Origin: Gemmatimonadetes bacterium T265
Lineage (GTDB): Bacteria > Gemmatimonadota > Gemmatimonadetes > Gemmatimonadales > Gemmatimonadaceae
Length of the DNA stretch: 64,000 nucleotides
Reading direction: 5' to 3'
Assembly: GCA_019973575.1 (NCBI GenBank)
Contig: BPUI01000005.1
Span: 1-64,000 of the forward strand
Of this stretch, positions 19,025 through 27,390 are shown piece after piece (positions within the stretch are counted from its first letter, which is position 1; each line of letters starts with the position of its first letter). Below the pieces are notes generated by a model. It saw nothing but the letters and a program-made list of their open reading frames with translations, did no database searches and was not told the origin of the DNA. The position numbers and the translations under genes were made by a program.

Positions 19025-20152
19025 TCAGGCGTACCACGCGCGGCCGCGGCGCCTGCCGCCTCGCGATTGCGCACGTCCCGAAGACGCCGCGGGTCTGCGG
19101 CCCAGTTCGCCGGCCATCGCCGTGAGCAGCATGTGCGGCGCCGTGAGCGCCGCGAGCCCGGCGAAGAGCACCTGGACGGCGACCGCTGCTCCCGTGTGGG
19201 GCCGCGACGTGCGCGACAACCCGACCCATGCGGCGCTCGCCAGTGCGAGCGTCGCGGCAGTCGCGGGTAGGGCCGCGCCGACGAAGCAGGTCCACGCCCG
19301 GCCAGGACGTCTGGGATCGAGCACGGCCGCGAGTTCGAGCGCATGCCGGGCGGAGTGGAGCAGGCAGAAGTAGACGAGGAACGCGAGCAGCGGCGGGAGC
19401 ACCGCGGCAACCGCCGGGACCACGAGGCACTCGACGGCGGCGCTCCGGTGGGCGACCGCGCGCGCCGTAGCCGTGGCATCGGCGTGCCATGCGCCGTCGC
19501 CCGCCGCCGCCCTCAGGTGAGCGCCGGCGAACAGTGCGCACCCTGGAAGCACGAGCCAGCGCGCGCACCACGCACACCCCGCAACGATAACCGCGAGGGC
19601 CGGCATGGACGCACCCGGCGCGACCCACCCAAACGCCTGCCGAACCGCATCGGCGTGGGCCAGACTCGGCACGGCAATCGGCGCTGCACCGCGGACCAGG
19701 ATTTCGGCCCAGGCGAGCCCGCTGCGCGCGCCCGGCGGATCGACGTCGCCCAAGCCGAAGTGGACCGCTGAGGCGGCGAGGAAGGCCGCGAGCGTAACCA
19801 CCGGGACGTACACCCACCCTGCGACGACCACCGCCGCGAGCAACACGTACCCGATGTAGAATGGCGCCCACCAGCGGCGGCCGAGTTGCGGCGCGAGCCA
19901 GCGCCGTCCGACGAGTGCGTCGAGCGCGCCGTGCGGCACGCCGAACACGGCGACCGCGACGACGAGCGCCGCGACCTGGACGGCCAGGGACGGCTGCACG
20001 GCGGCGGGGATGCGGCGCGCGCACAGCAGCGCCGCGCAGAGTACCACCAGCGCGCCCCGGACGTGCCCGGCGCGCCAGCGCGGAAGCCACCCGTCCCCGT
20101 CGGCCACGACGATGGGCGCGACCGCGACCGCAGGCACGGCGGCGCTCGTCAC
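19025..20152 (-). CDS. blh: Brp/Blh-family beta-carotene 15,15'-dioxygenase
   Basis: 375 aa, eight or so membrane helices. Conserved iron-binding histidine motifs are present: 'VFGVPHGALDALVG', 'ASAVHFGLGD', 'CLLHSARHALEL' and 'LTAPHMLLTAMAG'. Brp/Blh enzymes cleave beta-carotene into two retinal molecules at the membrane, supplying the chromophore for rhodopsin. The GTG start at 20152 lies 10 bases after the crtY stop, and rhodopsin is the gene before crtY, so the order rhodopsin-crtY-blh forms a retinal-supply operon. Upstream carotenoid genes (crtE, crtB, crtI) are not in this window. Confidence 0.88.
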   Translation of the reverse strand: MTSAAVPAVAVAPIVVADGDGWLPRWRAGHVRGALVVLCAALLCARRIPAAVQPSLAVQVAALVVAVAVFGVPHGALDALVGRRWLAPQLGRRWWAPFYIGYVLLAAVVVAGWVYVPVVTLAAFLAASAVHFGLGDVDPPGARSGLAWAEILVRGAAPIAVPSLAHADAVRQAFGWVAPGASMPALAVIVAGCAWCARWLVLPGCALFAGAHLRAAAGDGAWHADATATARAVAHRSAAVECLVVPAVAAVLPPLLAFLVYFCLLHSARHALELAAVLDPRRPGRAWTCFVGAALPATAATLALASAAWVGLSRTSRPHTGAAVAVQVLFAGLAALTAPHMLLTAMAGELGRRPAASSGRAQSRGGRRRGRAWYA

Positions 20153-20162
20153 GGGGCCGCCA

Positions 20163-21344
20163 TCACGTCGTGTCCACGCGTGCCGCCCCGAGTCGCCACG
20201 CCTCGGTGACGAACGGCCAGGGCGGCAGGGCGGCGACGACGCGGGCCGCGTCGCGGTACGATCCAACGTCCGACAGGAAGCGCACGAGTGCGTCGGCGTC
20301 GGCCGCCGCGAACAGACGGGCGAACAGCGCCGGTGCCGCGGCGGGGTCCGCGCGCAATCGCCGAAGGAACACGTGGTCGAGCCAGCGCGCCACCGGGCTG
20401 CGCGGCGGCGGGAGCGGCGCGACGGCACCCGTCGCGCCGGCGAGCGACCGCGCGATCGCGGCCGCGTCGCGCTGGATGGCGAGAAAGGCGTAGCCCGTCG
20501 ACGGCTTCGCCAACCCGCCGGCAACGCCGAGACGTGTCACCCGCGCCGACGGGCGCCGGAGTACCGCGGCGGCGTCCATCGGGATCAGCCCGGCTTCGCG
20601 CGAGCGGACGGTGTGGGCGCCGTCGGTAAGCCGAGCGGTGTAGCGCACGAGGGCGGCGTCGAGCACGGCGGGCGCGGGCGGATGCTCGGCGATCACGGCC
20701 AGCTCGACGAGGGCGTCGCGGGGCGAGTAGGGGAGGACGTAACCGAAGGCGAACCCGTCGACCGGTTGGTCGACGGTGAAATCCATGAGCGTCGCCGTGC
20801 TGGCGTCGAACGCGGGCGCGGGCGTGCGAATGACGGCGCCCGAGAATGCCTGAACGAGGCGCGCCGCAGCCCGCCGGCTCCGGGGCTGATCGGCGCCGTC
20901 GCTGGCGAGGAGCGGCCGACTGTCGAAGACGTGGGCGGCACGCAGCACACCGCGTGTCGTGTGGACCCGAACGCAGGCACCGGCGTCGGCGATCGCCTGG
21001 ACCGGTTCGCCGAGCCGGAGCTCGACGTGCGGGGCGGCGGCGATCCGCGCGAGCGCGTCGGCGTAGAACGCGTCGGCGGGAATGTGCTGGTACGTGTAGC
21101 ATCCGGAGGTACGGACCACGTCGGTGCCGTCGCGTCCGGTCACGCGCCATCGCGCCCACCGGTGGGTGACCGCGGTCGCGGCCGCGTGCGGATGCACGTC
21201 CCAAAAGCACCAGGTGCGGTCGCGGCCGAACGTCGTGCGCGCATCGACGACGACCACGCGCCCGATCTGCGGGCCCGCGTCGGCGAGGCGCGCGGCGAGG
21301 CTCAGCCCCGCGCACCCCGCGCCGACGATCAGGTGATCGATGAT
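20163..21344 (-). CDS. crtY: Lycopene beta-cyclase (CrtY type); non-canonical start
   Basis: About 393 aa. The N-terminal FAD dinucleotide motif 'HLIVGAGCAGLSLAARLAD', then 'RTWCFWDVHPHA', 'LMDFTVDQPVDGFAFGYVLPYS' and 'GVAGGLAKPSTGYAFLAIQRDAAAIARSL' identify a CrtY-type lycopene cyclase, which closes both ends of lycopene to give beta-carotene, the substrate of Blh. There is no ATG, GTG or TTG at the expected N-terminus. The natural beginning (I-I-D-H-L-I-V-G) starts with ATC codons at 21344/21341, right after the rhodopsin TAG (21353-21355). The frame stays open far upstream, overlapping rhodopsin in the -1 frame. Coordinates use ATC 21344 as a provisional start. Confidence 0.85.
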   Translation of the reverse strand: MIDHLIVGAGCAGLSLAARLADAGPQIGRVVVVDARTTFGRDRTWCFWDVHPHAAATAVTHRWARWRVTGRDGTDVVRTSGCYTYQHIPADAFYADALARIAAAPHVELRLGEPVQAIADAGACVRVHTTRGVLRAAHVFDSRPLLASDGADQPRSRRAAARLVQAFSGAVIRTPAPAFDASTATLMDFTVDQPVDGFAFGYVLPYSPRDALVELAVIAEHPPAPAVLDAALVRYTARLTDGAHTVRSREAGLIPMDAAAVLRRPSARVTRLGVAGGLAKPSTGYAFLAIQRDAAAIARSLAGATGAVAPLPPPRSPVARWLDHVFLRRLRADPAAAPALFARLFAAADADALVRFLSDVGSYRDAARVVAALPPWPFVTEAWRLGAARVDTT

Positions 21345-21352
21345 CGGGCCGC

Positions 21353-22114
21353 CTACGCGGCGCGGTCGGCAGGCACCGAAGCGATCGGCTCGACGACGGG
21401 GCGGTAATGGGCCGCGTGCGGCTCGAGCTGCGTGCTGCCGGCCAACGTGATGAAGCCGTAGCCCACCTTCGCGATGATGTCGAACACCATGTACAGCAGC
21501 GCGGCCGTGGGTGCTTCGTAGAGACGGAAGCCGGACGGCGCACCGAGCCAGATGAGCGGGTACGCGAGCCAGAGCACGGACAGCAGGGTCGCGTTGCGCG
21601 TGAACACCGCGCCCACGGTCGGCGTGCGTTGGCCGGTGGCCTCGCGGCGCAACGGGCCCCAGACGAGCGTGTACACGGCGACCTGGAACGTGCAGCTGAC
21701 GATGTACCACGCCACCTTGGCGCCCTGCACGTGCGAGAGCGTGGCGGCGAGGCCGGTGAGCATGATCGCGACGTCGGCGAGCAGCAGTCCGACGACGAGC
21801 GCGCTGCGGCGGCGCAGCGCACCGAGCGCGGTGGTCGACAGGCCGAGCAGCAGGAGCGGCGTCGTAATCGACCAGTCGACGAACCGGGCGACGTAGAGGT
21901 GGCGGGACTCCGCCGGGATCTCGACCCGCGTCTGGTCCATCGCCATCATTAGGTAGAAGATGGCCGCGGTGAAGCAGACGAAAATGTGGTACACGTGGTG
22001 CGGCTCGGAGTCGCGCGACTTGCCGCGCGCGCGCAGCACCATGGCGATCGCGCCGAGCGCGAGCACGACCATCCCGACCCAGTACCACTGCCGCTCACTG
22101 CCGTACGGATCCAT
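21353..22114 (-). CDS. Light-driven proton-pump rhodopsin, DTG motif
   Basis: 253 aa, seven helices. Helix C reads 'ARFVDWSITTPLLLLGLS': R77, D80 (Schiff-base counterion/acceptor), T84 and G91 at the cytoplasmic proton-donor position, i.e. motif D-T-G. Helix F has 'WLAYPLIWLG' (W182, Y185, P186, W189). Helix G has 'FDIIAKVGYG' with D212 and the retinal-binding K216. The helix C residue equivalent to the proteorhodopsin colour switch is Leu, usually meaning green absorption. Helix B opens with three histidines (H39, H40, H43), of interest because DTG/DTS pumps are reported to use a helix B His at the donor side. ATG 22114 has 'aggagcaggag' upstream. First gene of rhodopsin-crtY-blh. Confidence 0.93.
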   Translation of the reverse strand: MDPYGSERQWYWVGMVVLALGAIAMVLRARGKSRDSEPHHVYHIFVCFTAAIFYLMMAMDQTRVEIPAESRHLYVARFVDWSITTPLLLLGLSTTALGALRRRSALVVGLLLADVAIMLTGLAATLSHVQGAKVAWYIVSCTFQVAVYTLVWGPLRREATGQRTPTVGAVFTRNATLLSVLWLAYPLIWLGAPSGFRLYEAPTAALLYMVFDIIAKVGYGFITLAGSTQLEPHAAHYRPVVEPIASVPADRAA

Positions 22115-22213
22115 CGCGGTCTCCTGCTCCTCGGTGTCGGTTGGCCCGGCGCGTGCGACGCGGCGCGCCCCGCGCGCGACCGCGGCGTGTTCGCGACGCC
22201 GCGCGCGGGCGAT

Positions 22214-22255
22214 CCATCGGCGACGCCGGTTCTGCCATGACCGGCTGGCATATCG
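22214..22255 (-). repeat. 42-base upstream element, copy 1
   Basis: Read on the plus strand it contains 'gccggttctgccatgaccg'; the partner at 52441-52482 contains 'gccggttccgccatgaccg'. By hand 35 of 42 bases match without gaps. Both copies lie roughly 90-100 bases upstream of a minus-strand start codon (rhodopsin, second PQQ dehydrogenase), and both have ClC coding sequence on their other side. Either a shared control element or a remnant of block duplication. Confidence 0.6.
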
Positions 22256-22264
22256 TAGCTCCAA

Positions 22265-22300
22265 CGACGACATTGCGGGGGAGCCCCCGCAATGTCGTCG
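22265..22300. repeat. Perfect 17-base inverted repeat
   Basis: CGACGACATTGCGGGGG and CCCCCGCAATGTCGTCG separated by two bases. As RNA it would form a very stable hairpin on either strand. Lying between divergent genes, it cannot terminate either of them in the usual way, so operator, attenuator or recombination hot spot are the open possibilities. Confidence 0.65.
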
Positions 22301-22479
22301 CACGTCTCGCGCTCCGCGTTCGCGGACACCCCGAACCCGTCGCGTTCGCCACGACCGTCGCGGCGCATTTTCGACGTCATCCGCACCCTTGCAATGCACC
22401 GGGCCCGCTGCGTGTTCCTCCCCCAGATTATCCCCCCGATAGCCGGGCCGGCGCCGGTCGGCGGCGCCACGGGAACCCG

Positions 22480-24285
22480 GTGACCGCGGCACCGCGACCA
22501 CTGGCCCCGCCGGCGTGGACGCGGTGGAGCGCGCGCGTGATCGAGTTGGTCGAGGACGTGCGACGGCATGAGGACCGCCTGGCTCTGCTCCTCAGCCTGC
22601 TCGTCGGCGCCCTCGTCAGCCTCGTCGTCGTCGCGTTCGTCCTCCTGACCGGGCGCCTCGCGGCGCACATGTACCCAGCCGGCGGCGCCGGCTGGCGCCG
22701 CGTCCTCGTGCCGACGTTCGGCGCGCTCGTTTCCGGGATCCTGCTCTTTCGCTTCTTCCCCGACGCCCGGGGCAGCGGCATCCCGCAGACCCGGGCCGCG
22801 ATTTTCATCCACGACGGCCGGATCACCTTCAAGACGGTGGCCGGAAAGTTCGTGTGCTGCGGGATCGCGCTCGCCAGCGGCATCGCCCTCGGACGCGAAG
22901 GACCCTCCGTGCACATCGGGTCCGGCATCGCGTCCGTCATCGGACGGCGGCTCGGCCTGAGCAGCGCGCAGGTCCGCTGGCTCATCCCCGTGGGCGCATC
23001 GGCCGCCCTCGCCGCGGCGTTCAACACGCCGATCGCGGCCGTGCTGTTCTCGCTCGAGGAGATCATCGGCGACCTGCACGCTCCGATCCTCGGCTCGGTC
23101 GTGCTCAGCGCGACGACCTCGTGGCTCGTGCTGCACCTCGTGCTCGGCGACGAGCCGCTGTTTCACGTCGCCGGCTACCACCTCGTCGCCCCGTCCGAGC
23201 TCCTCGTCTACGCGGTGCTCGGGATCGTGGGTGGCCTGGTGTCGGTCGGCTTCGTGAAGCTCCTACTCGGCCTCCGCGTGCGCTTCGCCCGCCTGCCCGC
23301 GCGGACGCGCTGGCTCCAGCCGGTGGCGGGCGGCCTCACGGTCGGCGTGCTCGGGTACTTCGTGCCCGCCGTGCTCGGCGTCGGCTACGACCGGGTCGAT
23401 CAGGCGCTGAGTGGCGAACTGGTGCTCAAGCTCGTGCTGGTGCTCGCGGTCTTGAAGATCGTGGCGACGGCTGTCTGCTACGCCTCCGGCAACGCCGGCG
23501 GCATCTTCGGGCCGAGCATGTTCATCGGCGCGATGATCGGGGCCGGGGTGGGGCGCATCGCCGAGCACGTCGCGCCCGGCGCGACGGCGGGTCCGGGCGC
23601 CTACGCGCTCGTCGGCATGGGGACCGCGTTCGCGGGGATCATTCGCACGCCGCTGACCTCGGTAATCATGATCTTCGAGGTCACGCGGGACTACACGATC
23701 ATCGTCCCGCTGATGATCTCCAACCTTACCGCGTTCTACATCTCGCAGAAGCTGCAGCCCGAGCCGATCTACGAGGCGCTTGCCCGGCAGGACGGGATGC
23801 ACCTGCCGACCGGCGCGTTCCGGCAGCTGGCCGGCCGCCTGCGCGTGAGCACCGCGCTCCGGGCGGCGCCCCCGCCCCTCGCGCACGACCTGTCGGTGGC
23901 CGAGGCGCAACGGCAGATGAACGGCGCCGAGTTCGAATCCTGGCCGGTGGTCGACGCGAACGGGCTGGTGGGTATGGTGCGCGCGCGGGACGTCACGCGC
24001 GCCGCGACGGGGGGCCGTGACGGGACGCGCGTGCAGGACCTGCTCGACGCCGCGGCCGCCGGGCACGGCGACGCCGAGGCCCTGCCGTACGTGCACGGCG
24101 ACCAGCCGCTCGGACAGGCGCTCGCCCGGATGGGCGCGACCCGCCATACCGTGTTGCCCGTCGTCAGCCGTGCGAACGTGCGCACCCTCCTGGGCATCGT
24201 CACCCTCGCGGACGTGCTGGCGGCGTACGGGGTCGAGCGGGTCGGGGACATCCCCGACGCCGAGATGGTGGCGCACGATGGCTAA
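22480..24285 (+). CDS. ClC-family chloride/proton exchanger with CBS domains
   Basis: 601 aa from GTG 22480. The ClC signature elements are intact: selectivity filter 'GSGIP' (98-102), 'GREGPSVHIGSG' with gating Glu140, and 'FNTPIAAVLFSLEEIIGDL' whose Glu194 matches the internal proton glutamate of ClC-ec1 (E203). Both glutamates suggest a Cl-/H+ exchanger rather than a channel. Two CBS-like motifs follow (about 470-595, 'SWPVVDANGLVGMVRARDV' and 'HTVLPVVSRANVRTLLGIVTLADVL'). It diverges from the rhodopsin and overlaps the next gene by 8 bases. A truncated relative of its 5' end lies at 52991-53140. Confidence 0.92.
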   Translation: MTAAPRPLAPPAWTRWSARVIELVEDVRRHEDRLALLLSLLVGALVSLVVVAFVLLTGRLAAHMYPAGGAGWRRVLVPTFGALVSGILLFRFFPDARGSGIPQTRAAIFIHDGRITFKTVAGKFVCCGIALASGIALGREGPSVHIGSGIASVIGRRLGLSSAQVRWLIPVGASAALAAAFNTPIAAVLFSLEEIIGDLHAPILGSVVLSATTSWLVLHLVLGDEPLFHVAGYHLVAPSELLVYAVLGIVGGLVSVGFVKLLLGLRVRFARLPARTRWLQPVAGGLTVGVLGYFVPAVLGVGYDRVDQALSGELVLKLVLVLAVLKIVATAVCYASGNAGGIFGPSMFIGAMIGAGVGRIAEHVAPGATAGPGAYALVGMGTAFAGIIRTPLTSVIMIFEVTRDYTIIVPLMISNLTAFYISQKLQPEPIYEALARQDGMHLPTGAFRQLAGRLRVSTALRAAPPPLAHDLSVAEAQRQMNGAEFESWPVVDANGLVGMVRARDVTRAATGGRDGTRVQDLLDAAAAGHGDAEALPYVHGDQPLGQALARMGATRHTVLPVVSRANVRTLLGIVTLADVLAAYGVERVGDIPDAEMVAHDG

Positions 24286-25441
24286 CGGCACGACCGCGGC
24301 CGCGACCGAGATGCCCGCCCTGTCGCGGGCCGTGCCCCGTGGTCCCAGACCCGCCGCGAACGCGGCGGTGTTCGTCGCGACGTTCGCGGCGATCATCGGC
24401 CTGATCGCGGCGCTCCTCGTCTTCGACCTCTCGCTGGCGCACATCGACCGCCTCGCGTCCGACGCGAACGCCGCCGCGGATTACGAGGCCGGGACCGCGC
24501 TGCTGGCCCGTGGGCGCGCGCGCGACGCGGCGGAGCGGTTCGGGGCGGCCGTCGCCGCGGATCGCGCGAACCTGTCGTTCGCGCTCGCGCTGGCGCGGGC
24601 CACGCTCGCGGCGGGCGACGTACAGGCCGCCGAATTGATGCTCCAGGGCCTGCTCGGTCGGGCGGAGAACGACGGCGCGGTGAACCTCGCCATGGCGCAC
24701 ACCCTGCTGCGGGAAAATCGCGGCGACGAGGCGGAGTCCTACTTCCACCGCGCGATCTTCGGCCGCTGGGGTGCCGACTCCACGGCGCGCCGCGCGGGCG
24801 CGCGGTTCGAGCTCATCGACCTGCTCGCCCGGCGCGGCGAGACGCAGGAGCTGCTGGCCGAATTGCTTCCGCTGCAGGACACGCCGCCGGACAGTTTGGC
24901 CCTGCGCCGGCGCCTCGGGCAGTTGTTCCTGCAGGCGGGCTCGCCCGCGCGCAGCGTCGCGGTGTTGCGCGACGTCGTGCGCCGTGATCCGCGCGATGCC
25001 GACGCGTACGCCGGACTGGGCGAGGCCGCGCTCGCGCTCGGGAACTTTCAGACGGCGCGCGCCGACTTCGCGGAAGCGGCGGGGCTGCGGCCCGACGACG
25101 CCCGCTTCTCGAACGGGCTCGCCCTCGCGGATACGGTGCTGGCGATCGACCCGGCGGCGCGGGGCATCGGGGCGCACGCCCGGTACGAACGGAGCCGCCT
25201 CCTGCTGTCACGCACGGTCGCCGTCGTGGCGCGATGCGGCAGTCCCGGTATCGTCGGCGCGCCATTCGACTCGGCGCGCGCGGTGCTGCTCGCCACGACG
25301 CGGCCTCCAGCCGAGGACGCCGCGGGGGAGGCCATGGTGGCGTTGGCCAACGCATTGTGGGCGACGCGCCCGGCGCGCTGCACGAACATCGGCATCCCGG
25401 ACCGGGCGCTCGGCATCATCCACGATCGCAGCCGCCAGTAG
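24278..25441 (+). CDS. Membrane-anchored TPR protein
   Basis: 387 aa. One N-terminal transmembrane helix (about 27-50, 'NAAVFVATFAAIIGLIAALLVF') is followed by a row of tetratricopeptide-like helical pairs ('ADYEAGTALLARGRARDAAERFGAAVAAD', 'AVNLAMAHTLLRENRGDEAESYFHRAI', 'ADAYAGLGEAALALGNFQTARADFAEAAGLRPDD'). It is probably periplasmic or cytoplasmic scaffold-like, without a known enzyme fold. Start ATG 24278 overlaps the ClC stop, so the two are translationally coupled and may work together. Confidence 0.8.
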   Translation: MANGTTAAATEMPALSRAVPRGPRPAANAAVFVATFAAIIGLIAALLVFDLSLAHIDRLASDANAAADYEAGTALLARGRARDAAERFGAAVAADRANLSFALALARATLAAGDVQAAELMLQGLLGRAENDGAVNLAMAHTLLRENRGDEAESYFHRAIFGRWGADSTARRAGARFELIDLLARRGETQELLAELLPLQDTPPDSLALRRRLGQLFLQAGSPARSVAVLRDVVRRDPRDADAYAGLGEAALALGNFQTARADFAEAAGLRPDDARFSNGLALADTVLAIDPAARGIGAHARYERSRLLLSRTVAVVARCGSPGIVGAPFDSARAVLLATTRPPAEDAAGEAMVALANALWATRPARCTNIGIPDRALGIIHDRSRQ

Positions 25442-25503
25442 TGCCGGGTTCGCCCGGGAGCGCCACTCGCGACGCGCCACGCGTCACGCGCAACGGCCCA
25501 GCA

Positions 25504-27339
25504 CTATCCGCCCGCACCCGGACCGCCGTCCGATTCGTGACCCGACACGGCACGCGCGTACCGCGCGAGCACGCCCGTGCGGTACACCACTCCCACGAGC
25601 CGGCCTGACTCCGGGGCGACCACAGGTAGTGCGCTCGCGCCGCGAATTCCCATGCGTCGAATGGCGGTGAGCAGCGAATCTCGGGGTGCCACCGTTTCGG
25701 TGGGTTGCACCAAGTCGCGGGCGACGCGCACGGTGTCGCCCGGGTGCTCGGTGCGTGCGGCCACACCGAGGTCTGTGGTCGTCACAACGCCCAGGAGGCG
25801 TCCGTGCGCGTCGATCACGGGGAAGACCGTCTGGTGTGGATCGGCACGATGCCGGAGGACTGAAGCGACGGGTTCGGCCGCATCGAGCACCACCGCGTGA
25901 GGCGCACACGCGTCGGCCACGCGCAGTCCGGCGAGGATGACGCGGTCGGCGCCGTGCTCCAGGCGCTCGCCGCGGCGGCGCAACCAGCCGGAATAGAGGG
26001 TCTCGCCGGCCAGGGCGCGCGTCACCCCGTGGCTGAGCGCGACGGCAATCAGCAGCGGCACCACAAGCGCGGGATCCTTCGTCATTTCGAATACGAGCAG
26101 GACACCCGTGATCGGCGCCCCCGTCGCCCCCGCGACCACCGCGCCCATACCGACCAGCACGTACCACTCGGGCGAGATGGCGAGGGCCGGCAGCAGCGCG
26201 CGCAGCACGACCCCGAGCGCGCCGCCGGTCGCGGCACCGACGAAGAGGGACGGCGCGAGCAGTCCGCCAGAGCCGCCACCCTGGAGGGTGACCGCGGTCG
26301 CGACGATTTTCCCGACGGCGAGGAGCAGCAGCGTCCACCAGGCCATGCGGCCGAACGTGGCGAACGGGATCGCGAGGTGCCCGGCCCCGACCAGTCGGCC
26401 GCCGGAGGCGAACACCAGCACGCCGACGAGCGCGCCGGCTGCCCAGGGGAGCAGCGCGGGCAGGCGTCGGTGGCGCGCGCCTAACACCAGGCGGGCGTAC
26501 GCGAACCCCTGACCGACGCCGAAGTACACGCGCACGAAGAGGGCCGATACGAGCCCGCAGAGCACGCCGAGGAGCGGCACGCATGCGACCACCTCGACGA
26601 GCGCGGCGCGACCGACGTCGTGCGGAACCAACAACGCCGGATGATTTCCGAACACCGCGCGCGACACGACCGCGCCGACCACGCTCGCGAGCACGATGGG
26701 CGCGAACGCGGTCGCCTGGAACGAGCCGACGACGGCTTCGAGCGCGAAGAAGGCGCCGGCGAGCGGCGTGTCGAACGCCGCGGCGATTCCGGCTCCCGCG
26801 CCGGCGCCGACGAGGACGCGCGCGCCCTCGGGCGAGAGTTGGAAGGCGCGCGCGAGCAGCGAGCCGGCTGCGGCACCGAGCACCGCGACCGGGCCGTCGC
26901 TCCCGGCCGAGCCGCCGCCCCCGACGGTGATCGCGGCCGCGAGCGTGCGGCCCGCTGCCCGTCCCGTCGGGACCACCCCCTCGCGACGGACGACGGCAAG
27001 CTGCACGTCGGGGACGGTGAGGCCGTCGCGCCCGCGACCGACGCGGCGCCAGACGAACGCTGCCACGGCGACCGCGGTCCCGGTGACGAGCGAGCGGGAG
27101 GCGAGCTGCTGCGCCGGTGAGAAGCCGTCGCCTGTCCACGCGAGGACGACGCGAGCGGCGACGTCGACCGCGTCAGCGAAGAGCACGGCGCCACCCGCGG
27201 CGACGAGCGCCACGGCGATGGCGACCACGAACACCGTCGCGGGCTCGTGCGGGCTCAGCCCGCGAACGGCGGACCGCGCACGGTCCCAGCGCGTCACCGA
27301 GGGCGTCCCCGGGCGACGGCGAGCCGGACCTCCACCCAC
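25504..27339 (-). CDS. Divergent ClC-family protein with CBS pair
   Basis: 611 aa from GTG 27339; GTG at 27297 (VTRWDRARS) is an alternative start. The ClC fold is recognisable ('GGGGSAGSDGPVAVLGAAAGS', 'FDTPLAGAFFALEAVVGSF', 'GGGSGGLLAPSLFVGAATGGALG', 'LVGMGAVVAGATGAPITGVLLVFEMTKD') and a CBS pair ends the chain ('TVFPVIDAHGRLLGVVTTTDLG'). Key residues differ from canonical members: the gating Glu of G-R-E-G-P is Asp148 in G-S-D-G-P, the proton Glu equivalent is Ala202, and the GSGIP filter is not evident. It may therefore not be a standard Cl-/H+ exchanger. It converges with the TPR gene. Confidence 0.88.
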   Translation of the reverse strand: MGGGPARRRPGTPSVTRWDRARSAVRGLSPHEPATVFVVAIAVALVAAGGAVLFADAVDVAARVVLAWTGDGFSPAQQLASRSLVTGTAVAVAAFVWRRVGRGRDGLTVPDVQLAVVRREGVVPTGRAAGRTLAAAITVGGGGSAGSDGPVAVLGAAAGSLLARAFQLSPEGARVLVGAGAGAGIAAAFDTPLAGAFFALEAVVGSFQATAFAPIVLASVVGAVVSRAVFGNHPALLVPHDVGRAALVEVVACVPLLGVLCGLVSALFVRVYFGVGQGFAYARLVLGARHRRLPALLPWAAGALVGVLVFASGGRLVGAGHLAIPFATFGRMAWWTLLLLAVGKIVATAVTLQGGGSGGLLAPSLFVGAATGGALGVVLRALLPALAISPEWYVLVGMGAVVAGATGAPITGVLLVFEMTKDPALVVPLLIAVALSHGVTRALAGETLYSGWLRRRGERLEHGADRVILAGLRVADACAPHAVVLDAAEPVASVLRHRADPHQTVFPVIDAHGRLLGVVTTTDLGVAARTEHPGDTVRVARDLVQPTETVAPRDSLLTAIRRMGIRGASALPVVAPESGRLVGVVYRTGVLARYARAVSGHESDGGPGAGG

Positions 27340-27390
27340 CGCCCTGCCGCGGGCTCGCTCGCCGCGGGCTCGGCGACGTCCATCGCGTGG

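Larger units (their letters stand above)
22115..22479. promoter_or_regulatory. Divergent intergenic region between rhodopsin and ClC
   Basis: 365 bases with no gene. It contains a perfect 17-base inverted repeat (22265-22281 / 22284-22300) and, at 22214-22255, a 42-base segment matching 52441-52482 at 35 of 42 positions. The segment lies about 100 bases upstream of the rhodopsin start. It is the likely control region for both directions. I did not find a convincing -35/-10 pair. Confidence 0.5.

Noticed and set aside
23925-23945. 'gagttcgaatcctgg' resembling a tRNA T-loop
   Set aside because: It lies inside the ClC coding sequence and no acceptor, D or anticodon arms surround it.
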